In this document: piece after piece, positions 34,525 to 46,333 of the stretch
Numbering within the stretch: the first letter of the stretch is position 1
Layout: every line of letters begins with the position of its first letter
DNA from: Salvator merianae
Lineage: Eukaryota > Chordata > Lepidosauria > Squamata > Teiidae
Assembly: GCA_003586115.2 (NCBI GenBank)
Contig: QVOM02000001.1
Span: 14,521,291 to 14,585,290 of the forward strand
DNA: 64,000 bases
Reading direction: 5' to 3'
Program-made: the position numbers and the translations under genes
Notes under the pieces: model-generated
The model's database searches: none
The model's input: the letters and a program-made list of their open reading frames with translations, nothing else
What the model was told of the DNA's origin: nothing

Positions 34525-34946
34525 GGGTGCTTCCAGATACAGCCTGAAACCCGCGATTTTCCTAGGACTATACTGGGAGTGTCAGATGTAGTTGCAGCAT
34601 TCCCCATTTGGTTCTGGGTTAGTGCAGTGATCATCCATAATATTGCTATTATGGGAAATCTGCCAACAATGCAGATTTCCCCTAACAGTGATGCTTATCT
34701 TCCGTGTCTACCAGCCCATTTCCTTATAATCTTGCTTGGTGCTACTAGAAGCCAGCTAAGTGTGCAAAAGGCAACAAATGGAATTACTTGACTGGCTTCT
34801 GGTAGCACTAAATGAGGTTATAGTAAAACAGGATGGCAGACACGGGGGTGCCTGGGACCACTCCTCTTGTTTGGCAAGAGGCAGCAAGAGGCAATTGGGG
34901 GATCTTTTTTGGATCCTGTGTTTCCTCTTGTTTCTGGAGGCAGCCC
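34525..34946. mobile_element. DNA-transposon, family C, copy 4 (inverted)
   Basis: 422 bp. The left end 'gggtgcttccaga' and the reverse complement of the right end 'gggctgcctccaga' are terminal inverted repeats. The internal stem 'gctactagaagccagctaag' pairs with 'ttgactggcttctggtagc'. The block 'ttgctattatgggaaatc' is the family's inner marker. Directly adjacent to the palindrome at 34220-34524, with no spacer. Confidence 0.75.
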
Positions 34947-34974
34947 AAGTGGAGACATGGCCATTATCTGTGGC

Positions 34975-35165
34975 ATTTATATCCAACCTTTGCTCTACAG
35001 CAGCAAAGTAGTGCACATTATTTTTCACCCCTCTATTTTATCCTCGTAATTCCCTGTGAGATAGTTAGACTGAGAGGCAGTAACTGGTCCAAGGTTACCC
35101 AATGAACTTTCATGGCTGCCTGGGTGTGGAGAAGCTGACCCTCCACACCTTCTTCAAACTCTTCC
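34975..35165 (+). repeat. L2/MIR-like fragment
   Basis: Reads 'cgtaattccctgtgagatag', 'ttagactgagaggcagtaac', 'tggtccaaggttacccaatg', 'ggctgcctgggtgtgga'. This is a decayed form of a widespread vertebrate L2/MIR-like core ('ccctgtgaggtaggttaggctgag'-type). Confidence 0.6.
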
Positions 35166-36290
35166 CTGTCTAAAGTGCTGCAATGACAAATTATTCTTTC
35201 ACTGTCTCCTTTCCTTGATTAGGTAAGAGGGTTGAATGCTCACCTATCTTCCTGTAACGCAACTTACAACTTGGCTTTTAGTTTTTGGTTTGGGGCTTTT
35301 GTTTTTTTTAAAGAAGTCATGCTGGAATTGTCATTTTCAAGACTTTCTGTACATTCTGAGGAATTTCTAGTTCAAGGTTTCTTAGCACTCACTTTCAGTT
35401 ATCCATTGTTGGAAAATTGCAGCATCGTCCCTTATATACAGTCCCAGAAGTCATGTCAGAGGGCAACACCAATGTATTGTGGGAGTTCCCCTCCCGAAGC
35501 CATTTTCCCACCTCTCCTTGCAAGTTGGGAGGTTTGTAGACAAGGACTTCTACTAACTATCCTCACAAAGAAACCCACAGGAGGAAAGCATGAAGATTTC
35601 TCCATGCTAAACACACTTAGGATGTTTTGGAGGCGGGGAGAAAAAGGGGAGCAGAAATTACATTCTGCTCTCCTTTCATCCTTCCCTTCCCTCGGTCAGG
35701 GCAATGTGATGCTATTTGCATGGCATTCTCACTGCCCAAGCAAGGTACAGGGAAAAGCCCCACTCGGGAGGCAAGAATGCCATGCAAACTGCATAATGTT
35801 GTCTCCATCTAACCCATCACCTTGGACATTTCTGGCCCAAGGAATGGTAGAGAAACAAACACAATTTGTTTCTCCTGTCAGATGGACATGTTGGCTTGTC
35901 TTCTCATGAGGAGGCACACTAAGAGCTCCTTATTCCAGGTCCTCCATCCAGAGGAGTAGCTTGAGCTTGATTGTGATCTGTTGCATGCCAAATCCATGCC
36001 ATTCTGAACTCTGACATTGCATTCAATGGGGAGATCCTGCCAGTGGTGTCTGTGAGCTCAGATCAAATCCATACCGATTCAAAGCTAAAGCATTAAACTC
36101 CATGGGAGATGTTGGCTAGAGTGACTGCTGTGGTAGTTTGTATCTAGGAAGCTTTCTTCCATTGATTTGCCCTGAGAGGCCAATTGATGGACCATGTAAG
36201 GTTTTACAGTAAAGCAATTGCTCCTTGTATTCACTTTCACTATACATGGCATTTCAGCAAGAACAAACTGAACAGTGCACAGAATGAGTG
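35166..36290. other. Unassigned DNA with a 90-bp hairpin
   Basis: An inverted pair, 'tttgcatggcattct' at about 35715-35729 and 'agaatgccatgcaaa' at 35774-35788, forms a stem with a loop of about 45 bases. It may be another MITE. A 225-residue frame at 35232-35909 spans this and has no recognisable domain, so it is not called as a gene. Confidence 0.4.
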
Positions 36291-37277
36291 TAGCGTCTGC
36301 ATGGACATCACACCCATGCTGTCATAAGCACTCATAGTACCTTCTAATGGCACTCTTTATTTGTGGCAGCAGCCCAGCTACTGCCGCACTGCTACCAGCC
36401 AAAGGGACTTACCAGTCTCCTCAGCAGCTGCCATGGAATTCAGGAAATGGTCCACAGGGCAATTTCGTGTGTTTGATGTACCACCCAGCCATCACGAATG
36501 CCTGTGATCTTGACAGCAAAAGGAGGGAGGCTGCCTCTTGCTCCACATCAAGATTGCATCCAATCTCGGTGCCGGGAGGGCTGCCTCTTTCCCTGTATCA
36601 AGATCATAACTGGCCTTGTCATGGGGAAGGAGAGAGGCAGCTCCCCTGTCGTCGTGGTAGAAGCTGGAGAATCCCTGGCTTCAGTTTCGATGACCAGAGC
36701 CTGTGGCATTGTGCAGACAGCCTGGTGACACATTACAGATAGCGCTGTTTGCATAGCATCATTCACTCTGAACAGATTGCAGAGTGCTGCGCTTGAAATG
36801 CTATGCCCCTTCCGTGTGCAGATATTGGCTTAGTTTGTTGTGCATCTCAGAAGCAAACTTGTGCCATGCAGTTACTGCACAGTGTGACCCCATACCACAG
36901 CACTTGTTGAGCTTATGGGAAAACCCAGTGCTTTTAGGGGAGATCATCCCATGCACCTTTATGTAGATAGGGCCTAAGTTGTTTCCTACAGGACCAGACT
37001 GTTTTGGGGAGGATTATTATGTTGCTCTGGCAACAGCTGCCTCACAGCCCACCATAAACTAGTTCACTTTTCTGGGAGTCAGGCAATGAGGGTAGGTGGG
37101 TTGGCATGCAAAGATGTGCTTGTCTGGACACACAGTCGTTCTCAGATTGTGTTTGCTATTTTTTTCTCTTTGCTTTTGTGGATGGGGTTTTCCCATTGTC
37201 TTTCCTGAGCATCAAGTATAAACAAATAGCTGAAGAAGAAATTAAGATCAGTGGTTAAGAATTATGTTTGCCTCCCA

Positions 37278-37278
<1 letters not shown>
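36291..37278. other. Unassigned non-coding DNA, possible foldback remnant
   Basis: Segments near 36360-36730 have the GC-rich, CAG/CTG-rich look of the other DNA transposons, but no termini were found. The rest is unremarkable. Confidence 0.25.

Positions 37279-37317
<39 letters not shown>
37279..37317. repeat. (CA)n microsatellite
   Basis: About nineteen CA units, one interruption at the end. Confidence 0.97.
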
Positions 37318-37318
<1 letters not shown>

Positions 37319-38950
37319 CACTCTACACTCAAAGGACAAGTTACAGTAAAAACAATAAAAACAAAATTAAAAAGAAACCACAAAAACCAATTAACAATGC
37401 TGAAAAAAGCAACAGATCACCAAAAGGGTCACCCATTAAGTGCCCAGTGGGGGCATATCCCTGTCCCCATGGGGTCTGTAACCGGCTTTCGAGTTGGGAA
37501 ATCTGCCTTCAGAGGAGCCCTGTTGGTAAACCCCAGCAAAGTGCTCAGAGGGCAGATTGCATGCTTAAGACTCCTCACCACTATCTGGAGAGATGGAGGC
37601 AGCAGGGGCAACTGACTTTGGCCATTTTCTGCCCAGTGCAGTCAAGCACCAGACAAAAAACAGTGCCTTTTGTGGTCATTTCCTATCTGGTGCTTAATCG
37701 TGCCAGGTAGAAACTTTGAAGCTGAGAGGCACCGGCCAAGTACTTAGCATGACTCCTAGCTTCATTCTGGTCATGAAGATGTACGTATCCTTAGGTTTTT
37801 GTGAGGACTAGCACTTCTTTCCCTGGCAACAGAAAGCAGGCTGCACAATGCAAAATGTTTACATAAGGATTGGCACCAGTTTTTCACACCCTTGGTTTTG
37901 GGCATGATATTGCATTTAATTACACCTTGTGGATACCTTTTTGTCTTTTCCCCAATAACAGTGATGGGCACAGGGAGGAGTTTACCCATGCAACACAATC
38001 TTTCTGCTGCTCCTGATGGCTTCTCCTTTGAAAACAAACAAACCCCAAACCCTTTGGCTAACACCATTCTAACCTATCAAGCCAAGGCTTTTGAGTATGG
38101 TAGCACAGAAAAAGGACCCCAGAAGCCCCATCTGCAGTTGCCTCACTGCAGCAGGATGCTTCCAGGTTTGGGAGAAATTCAAAAATTTCTCAGGGATGTC
38201 AGCGTGTTGTCAATAAGGTAGGCTTGTTCACACTCAAGCATGTTGGTGCCAGGAATTTCACTGGAGCTTCACGTTTCTGGATCCTGATTCACAGAACGCT
38301 CCTCTATCTTGTGTGTCATCACTTCTGGGAGACTCCCTCTCTCTCACACACACGGTTTGTCAGTCAACCCTTTTCTCTCCCTTCAGAGTTGTTTTCTTGA
38401 CTGTCTGTCTCCCAGTACAATAGGGGGTGGCCTGATGTGGGGATTTGGTGAGGCAAGTGCCTCTGCTGAAATTCCCCCTCCCTTCTCAGCGCGAGGAGAA
38501 TGAGGGGTGCGAAGTCGGGGGGGGTGGGAGGTGCTAGGCTTGCTCAGACTTTCCTGCCCTGCTGTCTGCGAGACAGGCTTCAGCTTGCTAGCCATAAAAA
38601 ACGTGAGCTAATTCGGTCATGGAAAAAAAAAATGGGATTTTTTCCCCTTTCTGGTGGAAATACCTTAAACATAAGTGTGATATTCAGGCAGTAAATGGGG
38701 GCTTTGTTCACAGGCTGGAGCCAGGAGGCCAAGGGGAAGGAGTGATGAAGTTAAAATTCCCCCTACCTCACCCCACTCCTCTTACTTATTTTTTTTTTTT
38801 TCCCCTCCTCAAATAAAGCCCCTCAAATGTTAAAACTGGATAAAAATGTGGCCTGGAAGATTGGAGATGGAAGCAGAGGAAATAAAAAGCAAAGAGCTAA
38901 GGGATTTCCCCCTCTTTATTGCGAATCCAAGACCAGAGTTTAGTTGTGAT
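37318..38950. other. Unassigned non-coding DNA
   Basis: A GC-rich G-run patch near 38490-38530 ('gcgcgaggagaatgag', 'gggggggtgggagg'), an A-run near 38622-38632, a T-run near 38791-38802, and an isolated 'aataaa' near 38812. No exon could be supported. Confidence 0.3.
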
Positions 38951-38951
38951 C

Positions 38952-39099
38952 TGGTGGCCAGGTGCCTCACTTTGTAGTGGACAGTCCTCTCTCTGATAGC
39001 CAGGTGCCTCCCTTTGTAGTGGACAGTCCTCTCTCTGATGGCCAGGTGCCTCCCTTTGTAGTGGACAGTCCTCTCTCTGATGGCCAGGTGCCTCACTTT
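38952..39099. repeat. 42-bp minisatellite, left part
   Basis: Three to three and a half copies of a 42-bp unit ('tagtggacagtcctctctct', 'gatggccaggtgcct', 'cccttt'). Because 42 is a multiple of three, the minus strand shows a 14-residue repeating peptide; it has no start or context of a gene. The array is split by the insertion at 39100-39718 and continues at 39719. Confidence 0.92.
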
Positions 39100-39721
39100 G
39101 GGCCTGTTCGCACTGCAGCGGTAGACCGTTCTTAAGCGCTAGCTGGAACGGAGCTTTCACACTGCCGCGGGTCCGCGCCTCACCCGATCCCAACCACTTC
39201 GTACCCGATTCGTACCTGATCCTGGGTAAGGCAAGACAAGTAAAAGCTTGTCTTCATTCCAACCTGCGCAATGGAGCGAAGATTGGGCACGCTACTTTCG
39301 CACTTCCATCCACATTTGAAATGGTGGCCGGGCGTGGCTGGCGCGGCTGCGCATGCGTGGTATGAAGCTTCACACCTGGGTGCGAAGTTTTCACACCCGG
39401 GTGCGAAGTTTTCACATGCGGGTGCGAAGCTTTACACCCGGGATAGCCCTTTGGGCATGGCAGCCTAGCTGCCGTTACGAAGCCGGCTCCGTAACGAGCC
39501 CTCTGGGTACGAAGCGGAGCTCAATGGTACGAAGCGGAGCTCAATGGTACGGAGTGCGGTACGGAACTAGCAGCTGCCATTCACACTGTTCCCTCTGCTG
39601 GTTGGCTTCGGGTCCGTTCCTCTGGCTGGGAGTGCGAAGGGCAGCCAGCGTTCTCCAACCCTTCCGGTCCAAAGCCAATTACTGGGAACGGTCTACCGAG
39701 CTCAGTGCGAAAAGGCCCTTT
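39097..39721. mobile_element. CpG-rich 619-bp terminal-inverted-repeat element inserted in the minisatellite
   Basis: The element proper is 39100-39718. The left end 'gggcctgttcgcactg' and the reverse complement of the right end 'gggccttttcgcactg' are inverted repeats that continue with 'cggtagaccgttc'. The minisatellite unit is interrupted exactly: 'cctcacttt' before and 'tttgtagtgg' after, giving a 3-bp TTT duplication (or CTTTG if the element is read as GGCC...GGCC). The interior contains three units of 'gggtgcgaagttttcacacc' and a 20-bp direct repeat 'ggtacgaagcggagctcaat'. CpG is very frequent, unlike the flanks. A 3-bp duplication with GGGCC-type ends is compatible with PIF/Harbinger; no transposase is present. 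Confidence 0.88.
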
Positions 39722-39832
39722 GTAGTGGACAGTCCTCTCTCTGATAGCCAGGTGCCTCTCTTTGTAGTAGGCAGTCCTCTATCTGATGGCCAGGTGCTTC
39801 ACTTCGTAGTAGGCAGTCCTCTATCAGAACAA
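39719..39832. repeat. 42-bp minisatellite, right part
   Basis: Continues the 38952-39099 array after the insertion with about 2.7 more diverged units ('tagtaggcagtcctctatct', 'gatggccaggtgcttcac'). Confidence 0.9.
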
Positions 39833-41265
39833 ACATTCGATTAAAGAGCTATGCAGTCCAGTATGGCTTAGAGACAAAAGAAACTTGAGAAGGAGAAAGA
39901 CTGTCCAGGAACAAGTTAGCATCTGGACAGCATCTTTTTGGTGCCGAGAAAGGATACCTACATGGCAGCATCTGCAGATCCTACCTCTTAGGTGGGAGGT
40001 GCAGTGCATACGTGAAGACCTGGCGAAAAGCTTTAGAGGCTGTAGAGCCTTCACAGTTTTTGCCCAGCCCTATTAAGGGAAGGACAGAACATGGCTGCAG
40101 AAGCTGGCCATTTTCTGTCTGGACCGTAATGAGGCCTGGTGGAGAGTGAGCTCAATAAATTGTCCCTGCCATTGGCATCCATCCACATACTGGCAGCAGC
40201 GGTGGCAGAAGAGAGCAGCAAGCATGCTCAGAGTTATTTTTTTCTTTAAATTATAGTCATTGTTTCTAAAAGAGCACCAACTGTTAGAAATGAATATATT
40301 CAAATTCGATGCTTATGAGCCATCTCTTTCTCTCTCTCTCTCAATGGGGCCATCTACATGCCAGAAATGATGTGAATATGATGCAGCTGAAGGACAGGGA
40401 GTCCACACATTGCCTGCCATGACCAGCCTTGAACCTTTTGGTTCAAGGGTTGGAAAGAGTGCTTCATCTGAAGCCTCTTTCAAGTGTTTTGAAGCCAGGT
40501 CTTCCTGAATATCAGAAGAAAAGAATTCTTTCACGCATTCTGGCTACCACAGTGAAGGAAACCTATAGGGCTGGTGCTATGACTTGCCTCCCTATAATTC
40601 AGTGCATCACACTTTTAACATACTTTTAAACTTCTGCAAGCTAAATGGACAAGGGGTGATTTCCAGCCTGCTGTCTGGACCTAGGCCTGGAGGGAAGACC
40701 AACCAAATCCCCTGCTCGCCTTTCTTCAGTCCCTTCATGTTTCAACCCCAGTGCAGGTGAGGAAACCGTGACTAGAGATGGGAAGGGAGCTGCATCTGAA
40801 ATGATGCTTGCTTCTCCAAATAAACATTTACACACTCATTTGCAGTGTGTAACTAAGGGAATGTTGCACCAGCCATCACGGCCACTTCTGGAACATCCAG
40901 TGTAGATGGGGTTGGATGCGGCATCAGTCCCCATAGTTGTGTGCACATGGTGCTGAGTGTGATTCTTGGTACGTCTGCATCTTTTCTGGAAGGGAGGTCA
41001 TTTCCATCTCAATTTAGATGGGGCCTCTATTTCTCTGTATGTGACACATTTTTTTCTCACTTTCATTTGAGGTGGTACGAGAGCAACCACTTTAGTTCTG
41101 TGATCACAGTTCCATTGCAAACAGGTGATTGTCCATGCTAGTTTGTAACCCAGCCTCAAGGCAGGGTGGGGTGAAGACTGAGATTTCCATATGGGTGCAT
41201 GTCCTTCTGAAGAAGTGGCATCGCTGGGTTTTAAGAGTATGGCACTACAAGTATAGGTAAATCAT
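39833..41265. other. Unassigned non-coding DNA
   Basis: A CT run at 40324-40343. No exon or complete repeat recognised. Confidence 0.35.
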
Positions 41266-41275
41266 AGAATCAAAG

Positions 41276-41774
41276 GCTCTTTCTCCACTCACCTGAGGTA
41301 AGTCAGGATCAGTAGGTCTTGAATAGCCTGGCCCAATGATCTGGATCGTGGGGAGGCTTGGGTGGGATCAGCGTCCTCTGCACCGATGGTACTGATCTGA
41401 ATTAGCTCATGTCATGGCTGTGAAGCTTGTGCGAGCTTTGTGGCCGCACCTCCATGCCTCTGAGGGCTAGGAACAAAAGTTTCTAACCTTGAGGCCTCTA
41501 GGGGTTGCTTTTTGGTGGCATGCTATAGCATGCTGCTGAAGGGCACCCCCTGGTAATCCCAAACACAGGAGGCATACCTTCTGCGCACCTCCCATGTTCC
41601 AGATCAGGGCCATGTTGGTTTCCTAGTAGATCCAATTAAGCAGTTCTTCCAGTGATTCAGATTAAGGCCTCCTTAATCTGAATAACACTCTACCTCATGC
41701 ACAGAGCTGGACTAGCAGGGGGCAGGGCCTCTTAGATCCATACTAATGTGCAGATCTGGAGTCCTACGTGCGAG
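41276..41774. mobile_element. DNA-transposon, family A, copy with truncated right end
   Basis: The left end 'ggctctttctccactc' is a decayed family A terminus. The interior 'gggctaggaacaaaagtttc', 'gtggcatgctatagcatgc' (an internal palindrome) and 'cacaggaggcatacc' matches the 5207-5724 copy. It is cut on the right near the CR1 fragment at about 41800. Confidence 0.6.
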
Positions 41775-41799
41775 CTGCATGGGCTCAGTGAAGGAGAGG

Positions 41800-42515
41800 T
41801 TACACCCTATTGTGGCAACTTGTTCCATTGATTGATCACTCTTAGTGTCAGAAAGTTTTTCCTAATATCTAATCTGTATCTACTACTTTGCAGTTTCATC
41901 CTGTTGTTTCTAGTCCTTCCTTCTTGCGCAAGAGAGAATAGGGTTGCTCCCTCTGCAGTGTGACAGCCTTTCAGATACTTGAAGATAGCCATCATGCCTC
42001 TTCTCAGTCTTCTCTTCTGCAGGCTAAATGTGACGAGTTCCTTTAACTGCTCCTCATTGGACATGGTTAGCAGACCACTCACCATCTTGGTAGCTCCAGT
42101 TTGACAATGCCTTTTTAAAAACTGGGCTGCTCAGAAATGGACACAGTTCCCTAGATGAGGTCTGACCGAGGTAGAGTAAAGAAGGACAATTACTTCTCAT
42201 GATCTAGACTCTGTGCTTCTCTTGATAAATCCCAAGATGGTGTTTGCCTTTTTTGCATCCAGATCACACTGTTGACTCCTGTTCACCCTGTGATCTACTC
42301 GGACACCCAGGTCCTTTTCACATGTTCTGCTGCTTAGCTGGATTTCTTGCATTCTGCATTTGGTTTTTTTCATTTTCTATACCCAGATGTAGGACTTTAC
42401 ATTTCTCCTACCATTCAAGCTTGCCTAGATTTTTTTGAATCCTCTCTTCCCTAGTGTTAGCACCCTCTCCTAGCTTTATGTCATCTGCACATTTGTTCAG
42501 CATCTCCGCATTCTG
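41800..42515 (-). pseudogene. CR1 LINE ORF2 C-terminal half, antisense, decayed
   Basis: On the minus strand the frame at 41807-42085 encodes 'RKNFLTLRVINQWNKLPQ', 'RTRNNRMKLQSSRYRLDI', 'FKYLKGCHTAEGATLFS' and '[15 protein letters not shown]', all typical of the CR1 reverse-transcriptase protein C-terminus. The upstream part (42090-42515) continues the same element as a frame-shifted stretch: 'gacctcatctagggaactg', 'gggtgtccgagtagatcac' and 'agatgacataaagctagg' in minus-strand sense. Frameshifts and stops separate the two parts, so it is a dead copy. The 3' untranslated end is missing. This is the longest CR1 copy in the window. Confidence 0.92.
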
Positions 42516-43380
42516 GAGTTCCTTGTAATAGTAGTAGACCAGTCCATGCTCAAACCTCACCCAGATTTGCCTGGCAGAAAAGTGACCTCTTGTGGGTCTG
42601 GGAGGAAGGGAGGTCACATGATCAGAAGAAGTGAAGGGTGGAACAATACACACACTCTCCAAGGGAGAGTCCATGATGACTGCTTTCTGATCCCTGGTCT
42701 GTAGCTGAAATGGCCACTGGGGAGGGCTTTATTATGTGAGAGGTAGGAGAAGAAAGGCATGAGAACACAGTCATTGTGGACATCATTCCTTGGACCCATC
42801 TCCCCCCTCAGAGTGTGTGGGCTAGTCTGCCCTTTCCTTCTTTGGACCATGTGGTGTAGAGGGCTGCCGACTTTGACTAAAATTCAGCCAAATATCAGAT
42901 ACACTTGGCTTTTTTTTTTTTGGCTTTCTGAAAAGCTAGATAATTAGTATGGCTGATTAACTGGCAGCCCTGCACCTGCCTGCCTAAATAAGACAGCTAA
43001 ATTCAAATAAACAATATTTTTGTGGGCTCCCAAGCTGGAGAGTATGGTCAGACTTCCCTGAGGCAGCTTCTTCTGGGCTTCTCTAACATTGTGGAGTTGC
43101 AGGGATGGTTGGGTTGTGTTCTTTGAACTCACACTCTTTGTTCAACATGGGCAGGGTAGTGGTAAAGGCCATTCTAGGGCTCCACACGCGTGAACTCAAC
43201 ATGGTCTACAATGGTTTACTAGTTAAATTTGCTGGAAAAGGATTTCCTGAAAGCAATGTGAAAAACATTGCCCTGAATAACAGCTTGAATCTCACTTCTG
43301 TAATTTTTGGGAGTTAACAGGAGCTCATGCATTCAAGAATGGCCAAAGAGCAGATATTAATTAGCAAAAGGTACATGTCC
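42516..43380. other. Unassigned non-coding DNA
   Basis: Nothing beyond chance frames. T-run near 42911-42922. Confidence 0.35.
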
Positions 43381-44050
43381 TCTGATTTGGTTGGGCTTTC
43401 ATTCTCTAGAGACTGAAATGACCTGTAATGGATGATAAATGAGTGTTATATAATGCAGGGTTTATTATAAGAGTAGTGCAATTATACAAAATTTTCTAGT
43501 TGTTTGCTTTTATGGCTTTCAGTCAGTGACGGGATTTTTCAACAGATTGAAAGTGGAGTATGCTCGGGTTTTATCATACTTCCACCTAAAGGCAAATCAT
43601 TTGAGGATCCTAGAGGAAATAGGTAGTTTATTTTCAGGATTAGAAAATGTAGTTTGGTGAACAAATATACCCTTGCTTTTTCACACTTTTAAAATATGAA
43701 ATGATCCTTTATTCCATATCAGTGCCACATTCATGGTTTCAAAAGAAAGCGGCATTGTGGTAGATTTAGGTTGAGCAGCTTAAAATATTTTGATTGCAGG
43801 GGAGTACTGTTGGCATTAGCTGTCTGTGATTTGTTTGTAGTTAGCTTTAGTATTGTTATCTTGAAAAGCAAGATCTTGAAAACCAACAGTAGATATAAAT
43901 GAGAAGGAAAAGTGTTTTTAGCATTATCATCACATTGAATATAGAGGAAGAGATGATCATTGGCTGTAATCTGCAGTTAATGTTTGTTGATTGAACATAC
44001 TTGATTTGTTAGCAATTATAGCTCTGTGGAAAAAGTGGGTTAGGTTGTGT
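43381..44050. promoter_or_regulatory. AT-rich, repeat-free stretch; candidate conserved non-coding element
   Basis: About 670 bases with no repeat family and none of the CAG/GGG-rich look of the neighbouring elements. It holds clustered transcription-factor-like words: GATA ('gagatgatcattgg', 'gttatcttg'), homeodomain ('agcaattatagc', 'cagttaatg') and forkhead-like ('gtttgttgatt'). Such words are expected often in AT-rich DNA, so the call rests mainly on the absence of repeats in a repeat-dense window. Confidence 0.3.
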
Positions 44051-44574
44051 AAACCCAAAATAATGCAAGAATGGGCAGTGCCGCATTGATGCTATATCCC
44101 ATTTTTTCAAGACGTTGGAGAACAGTAACAGCAGTAGGAATCAAGGGCAAGATCTCTGCCTCTGTTACATACATTGAACCATTAGAGCATACTGGGTGTG
44201 GAGCTGAGGTTTGGGCTCTTAAGCCTGAATAAAGAAATAATACCCACCACTGACCCACTTTCACTACAGAGCTGCATGCAGGAAAGGAAAAAGTAAAGGG
44301 GTGGAGGGGGATGGTATGGGTGGGATCTGGGATTTGGTATAGAACAAACATTTTTCATCCAAATAATATTGTTTGTACTATGACCTCGGATGGTACGACT
44401 GTCAGTACCTAAACCTAGCATTTTGATGTGGCATTTCTGGTGCCAGATGTGACTCAACAACTCTATAACCCTGAGCCCTGGACAACTTCCAGTATATCTC
44501 AATTATAATGCTGGGTAGGCTGAAGCTATTTTGTCGCCCTGGGTGAGAATTAAGTTTGCCTTTATCCTGTTACA

Positions 44575-44791
44575 TGAACAGTGTGGTAAGAAGAAACATC
44601 TTTACAATAACAGAAGCTCAGCTGTGAAACCAGTGTCCTAGAGAGATGGTGACATCTTCTTCATTGGGTGGGTTCCAGAGGAACTTGGATAGGCATTAGC
44701 TGAAAGATGTTTCAATGTGGACTTCTGCATGGAGGAGAGGGCTGGGCATTATAGCCTAGATGACTCCTTCCAAATCTACAGTTCTGTGAGA
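44575..44791 (+). repeat. CR1 LINE 3' end fragment
   Basis: Matches the CR1 tail order: 'agaagaaacatctttacaat', 'gtgggttccagaggaacttg', 'ttctgcatggaggagaggg', 'cctagatgactccttcc', 'caaatctacagttctgtgag'. The block order fits the end of the ORF2 region plus the 3' untranslated end, heavily decayed. Confidence 0.65.
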
Positions 44792-46140
44792 TTTGGAGTC
44801 AGAGATGCTTCTATAATTAGGATGAATCCAGATGGAGACAAACAGCATGCCCCACTGCAGATGTGAATTATCTTTAATGCACATTAAATTGAAAAAACAT
44901 AATGGACTGGTGACTTCATGAGGATGATGTCATGGAAATTTGCATGCCATGTCCCCACTCTGATTTACCTTTGCATTATGCAGTGTGGCAGTTCCAGGTT
45001 CCGAAGGAAGCACTGCAAAGGGTTCACAGTCCATCACATGCTGCTTTCCAGCTGTTCATGCAAGCAGCGCGTGATGATGACATCTGGATGCCTGCTGCTA
45101 GCTGATATGTTGCATGGCTTATTCTGTATTCAGGGTTGCTTCCTACTCAAACTACACACTTTTCATATCATCAGTTGACCAATGTGAAAAAGAGGACTGT
45201 GAAAGCAGCCCTCTGGTGTTCTGAAGGGGACAATTCTGACTGAGGCTTTTGGTTTCTGGTATCTTTTTGGTTCTGACACTGCAGGCAGGAACCTGTTCTG
45301 TTTAATGTCCGGTCCTGGCCCTGCTTTACATGATGGATATTAGGAAGACTAAAAACATAGCAACCTAAATTCATACAGCACATTACTGTATAGGGCTACA
45401 GTCTTAGCTGTTGCCATAATATTACTAATTAGCCAGGGAGAGTTAAGGATAACCAGATACAATCAGAGATGAGGCTCCCAGGTCTTTCACTTTCCTCTTG
45501 GTGTAGGAATTCTGCCAGGCGCTGGTATGGAAAAACCTGTTGCTACTAGTACTTCCTTTTCTCACCTGTGCACATAGACTTCTTAAAAGCACAAGAGTCT
45601 TGCTCAGCTTTTTCTCTCCTTACTAGGAGTTGAGGGCTGGATCTTCTATCAAACATTCACCAGCAGGACTCAGCCCCTGATGCCTTGTAGGCTTACTCCA
45701 GGTCTTTGCACACCACAATTTGCAGACTATTTCTGCAAATGTGGCGGAAGTGGAATGAGGCTCCAACGGGAAGCCTCAATTTCATCCTGCCAAACCACAT
45801 TTTGTTCTGTCAGTGTAGTCTGAAATGCAATTCAGAAGGGATGGAGTGAGGTTTCCAATGACAACCTCATCCCAGCCCTGTCACCCCTCTGAATTCTGAT
45901 CTCTGGATTGCTGCTGACTTCACATAATTTGGTTTTGATTTCCTGTAGCTTGGTTAGTGGGGCAAAGATTTTGCCCAGTTTGAGAGGAACTTTGATGTAG
46001 TCCAGATAACAGCATCTTTGATAAAGTCATCAGTAAAAAGTATAAAGCATTTTTCCTAGACCTTAGGATATGGAGAGGTTAGAAACGCACTCTTTCTTGA
46101 AATCAAGGGTTGTTTGACTGCATGGATACATGCAGTTTCC
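44792..46140. other. Unassigned non-coding DNA
   Basis: No exon or well-defined repeat recognised. Confidence 0.35.
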
Positions 46141-46146
46141 TTAGCA

Positions 46147-46333
46147 AGGATCCTTCTCCTTCTCCTTCTCCTTCTCCTTCTCCTTCTCCTTCTCCTTCTC
46201 CTTCTCCTTCTCCTTCTCCTTCTCCTTCTCCTTCTCCTTCTCCTCCTACTCCNTCTCCTTCTCCTCCTCCTCCTCCTTCTCCTTCTCCTCCGCCTCCTCC
46301 TTCTCCTCCTCCTCCTCCTCCTCCTCCTCCTCC
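46147..46333. repeat. (CTTCTC)n/(CTC)n microsatellite with one unresolved base
   Basis: About 187 bases of hexamer CTTCTC, changing to CTC/CTT mixtures. A single unknown base sits at 46253, a sign of assembly or sequencing trouble. All open frames through it are low-complexity artefacts. Confidence 0.98.

Noticed and set aside
34241..34791. Similar proteins on opposite strands
   Set aside because: Explained by the palindrome at 34220-34524.
35232..35909. Plus-strand open frame of 225 residues
   Set aside because: No domain; it crosses a foldback hairpin, and an unrelated minus-strand frame of similar quality overlaps it.
38830..39193. Periodic 14-residue peptide repeat
   Set aside because: A product of the 42-bp minisatellite, whose unit is a multiple of three; no start, promoter or conservation supports a gene.
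38952..39832. CRISPR array, because of regular repeats
   Set aside because: The units are contiguous with no unique spacers, and the host is a vertebrate; it is a minisatellite.
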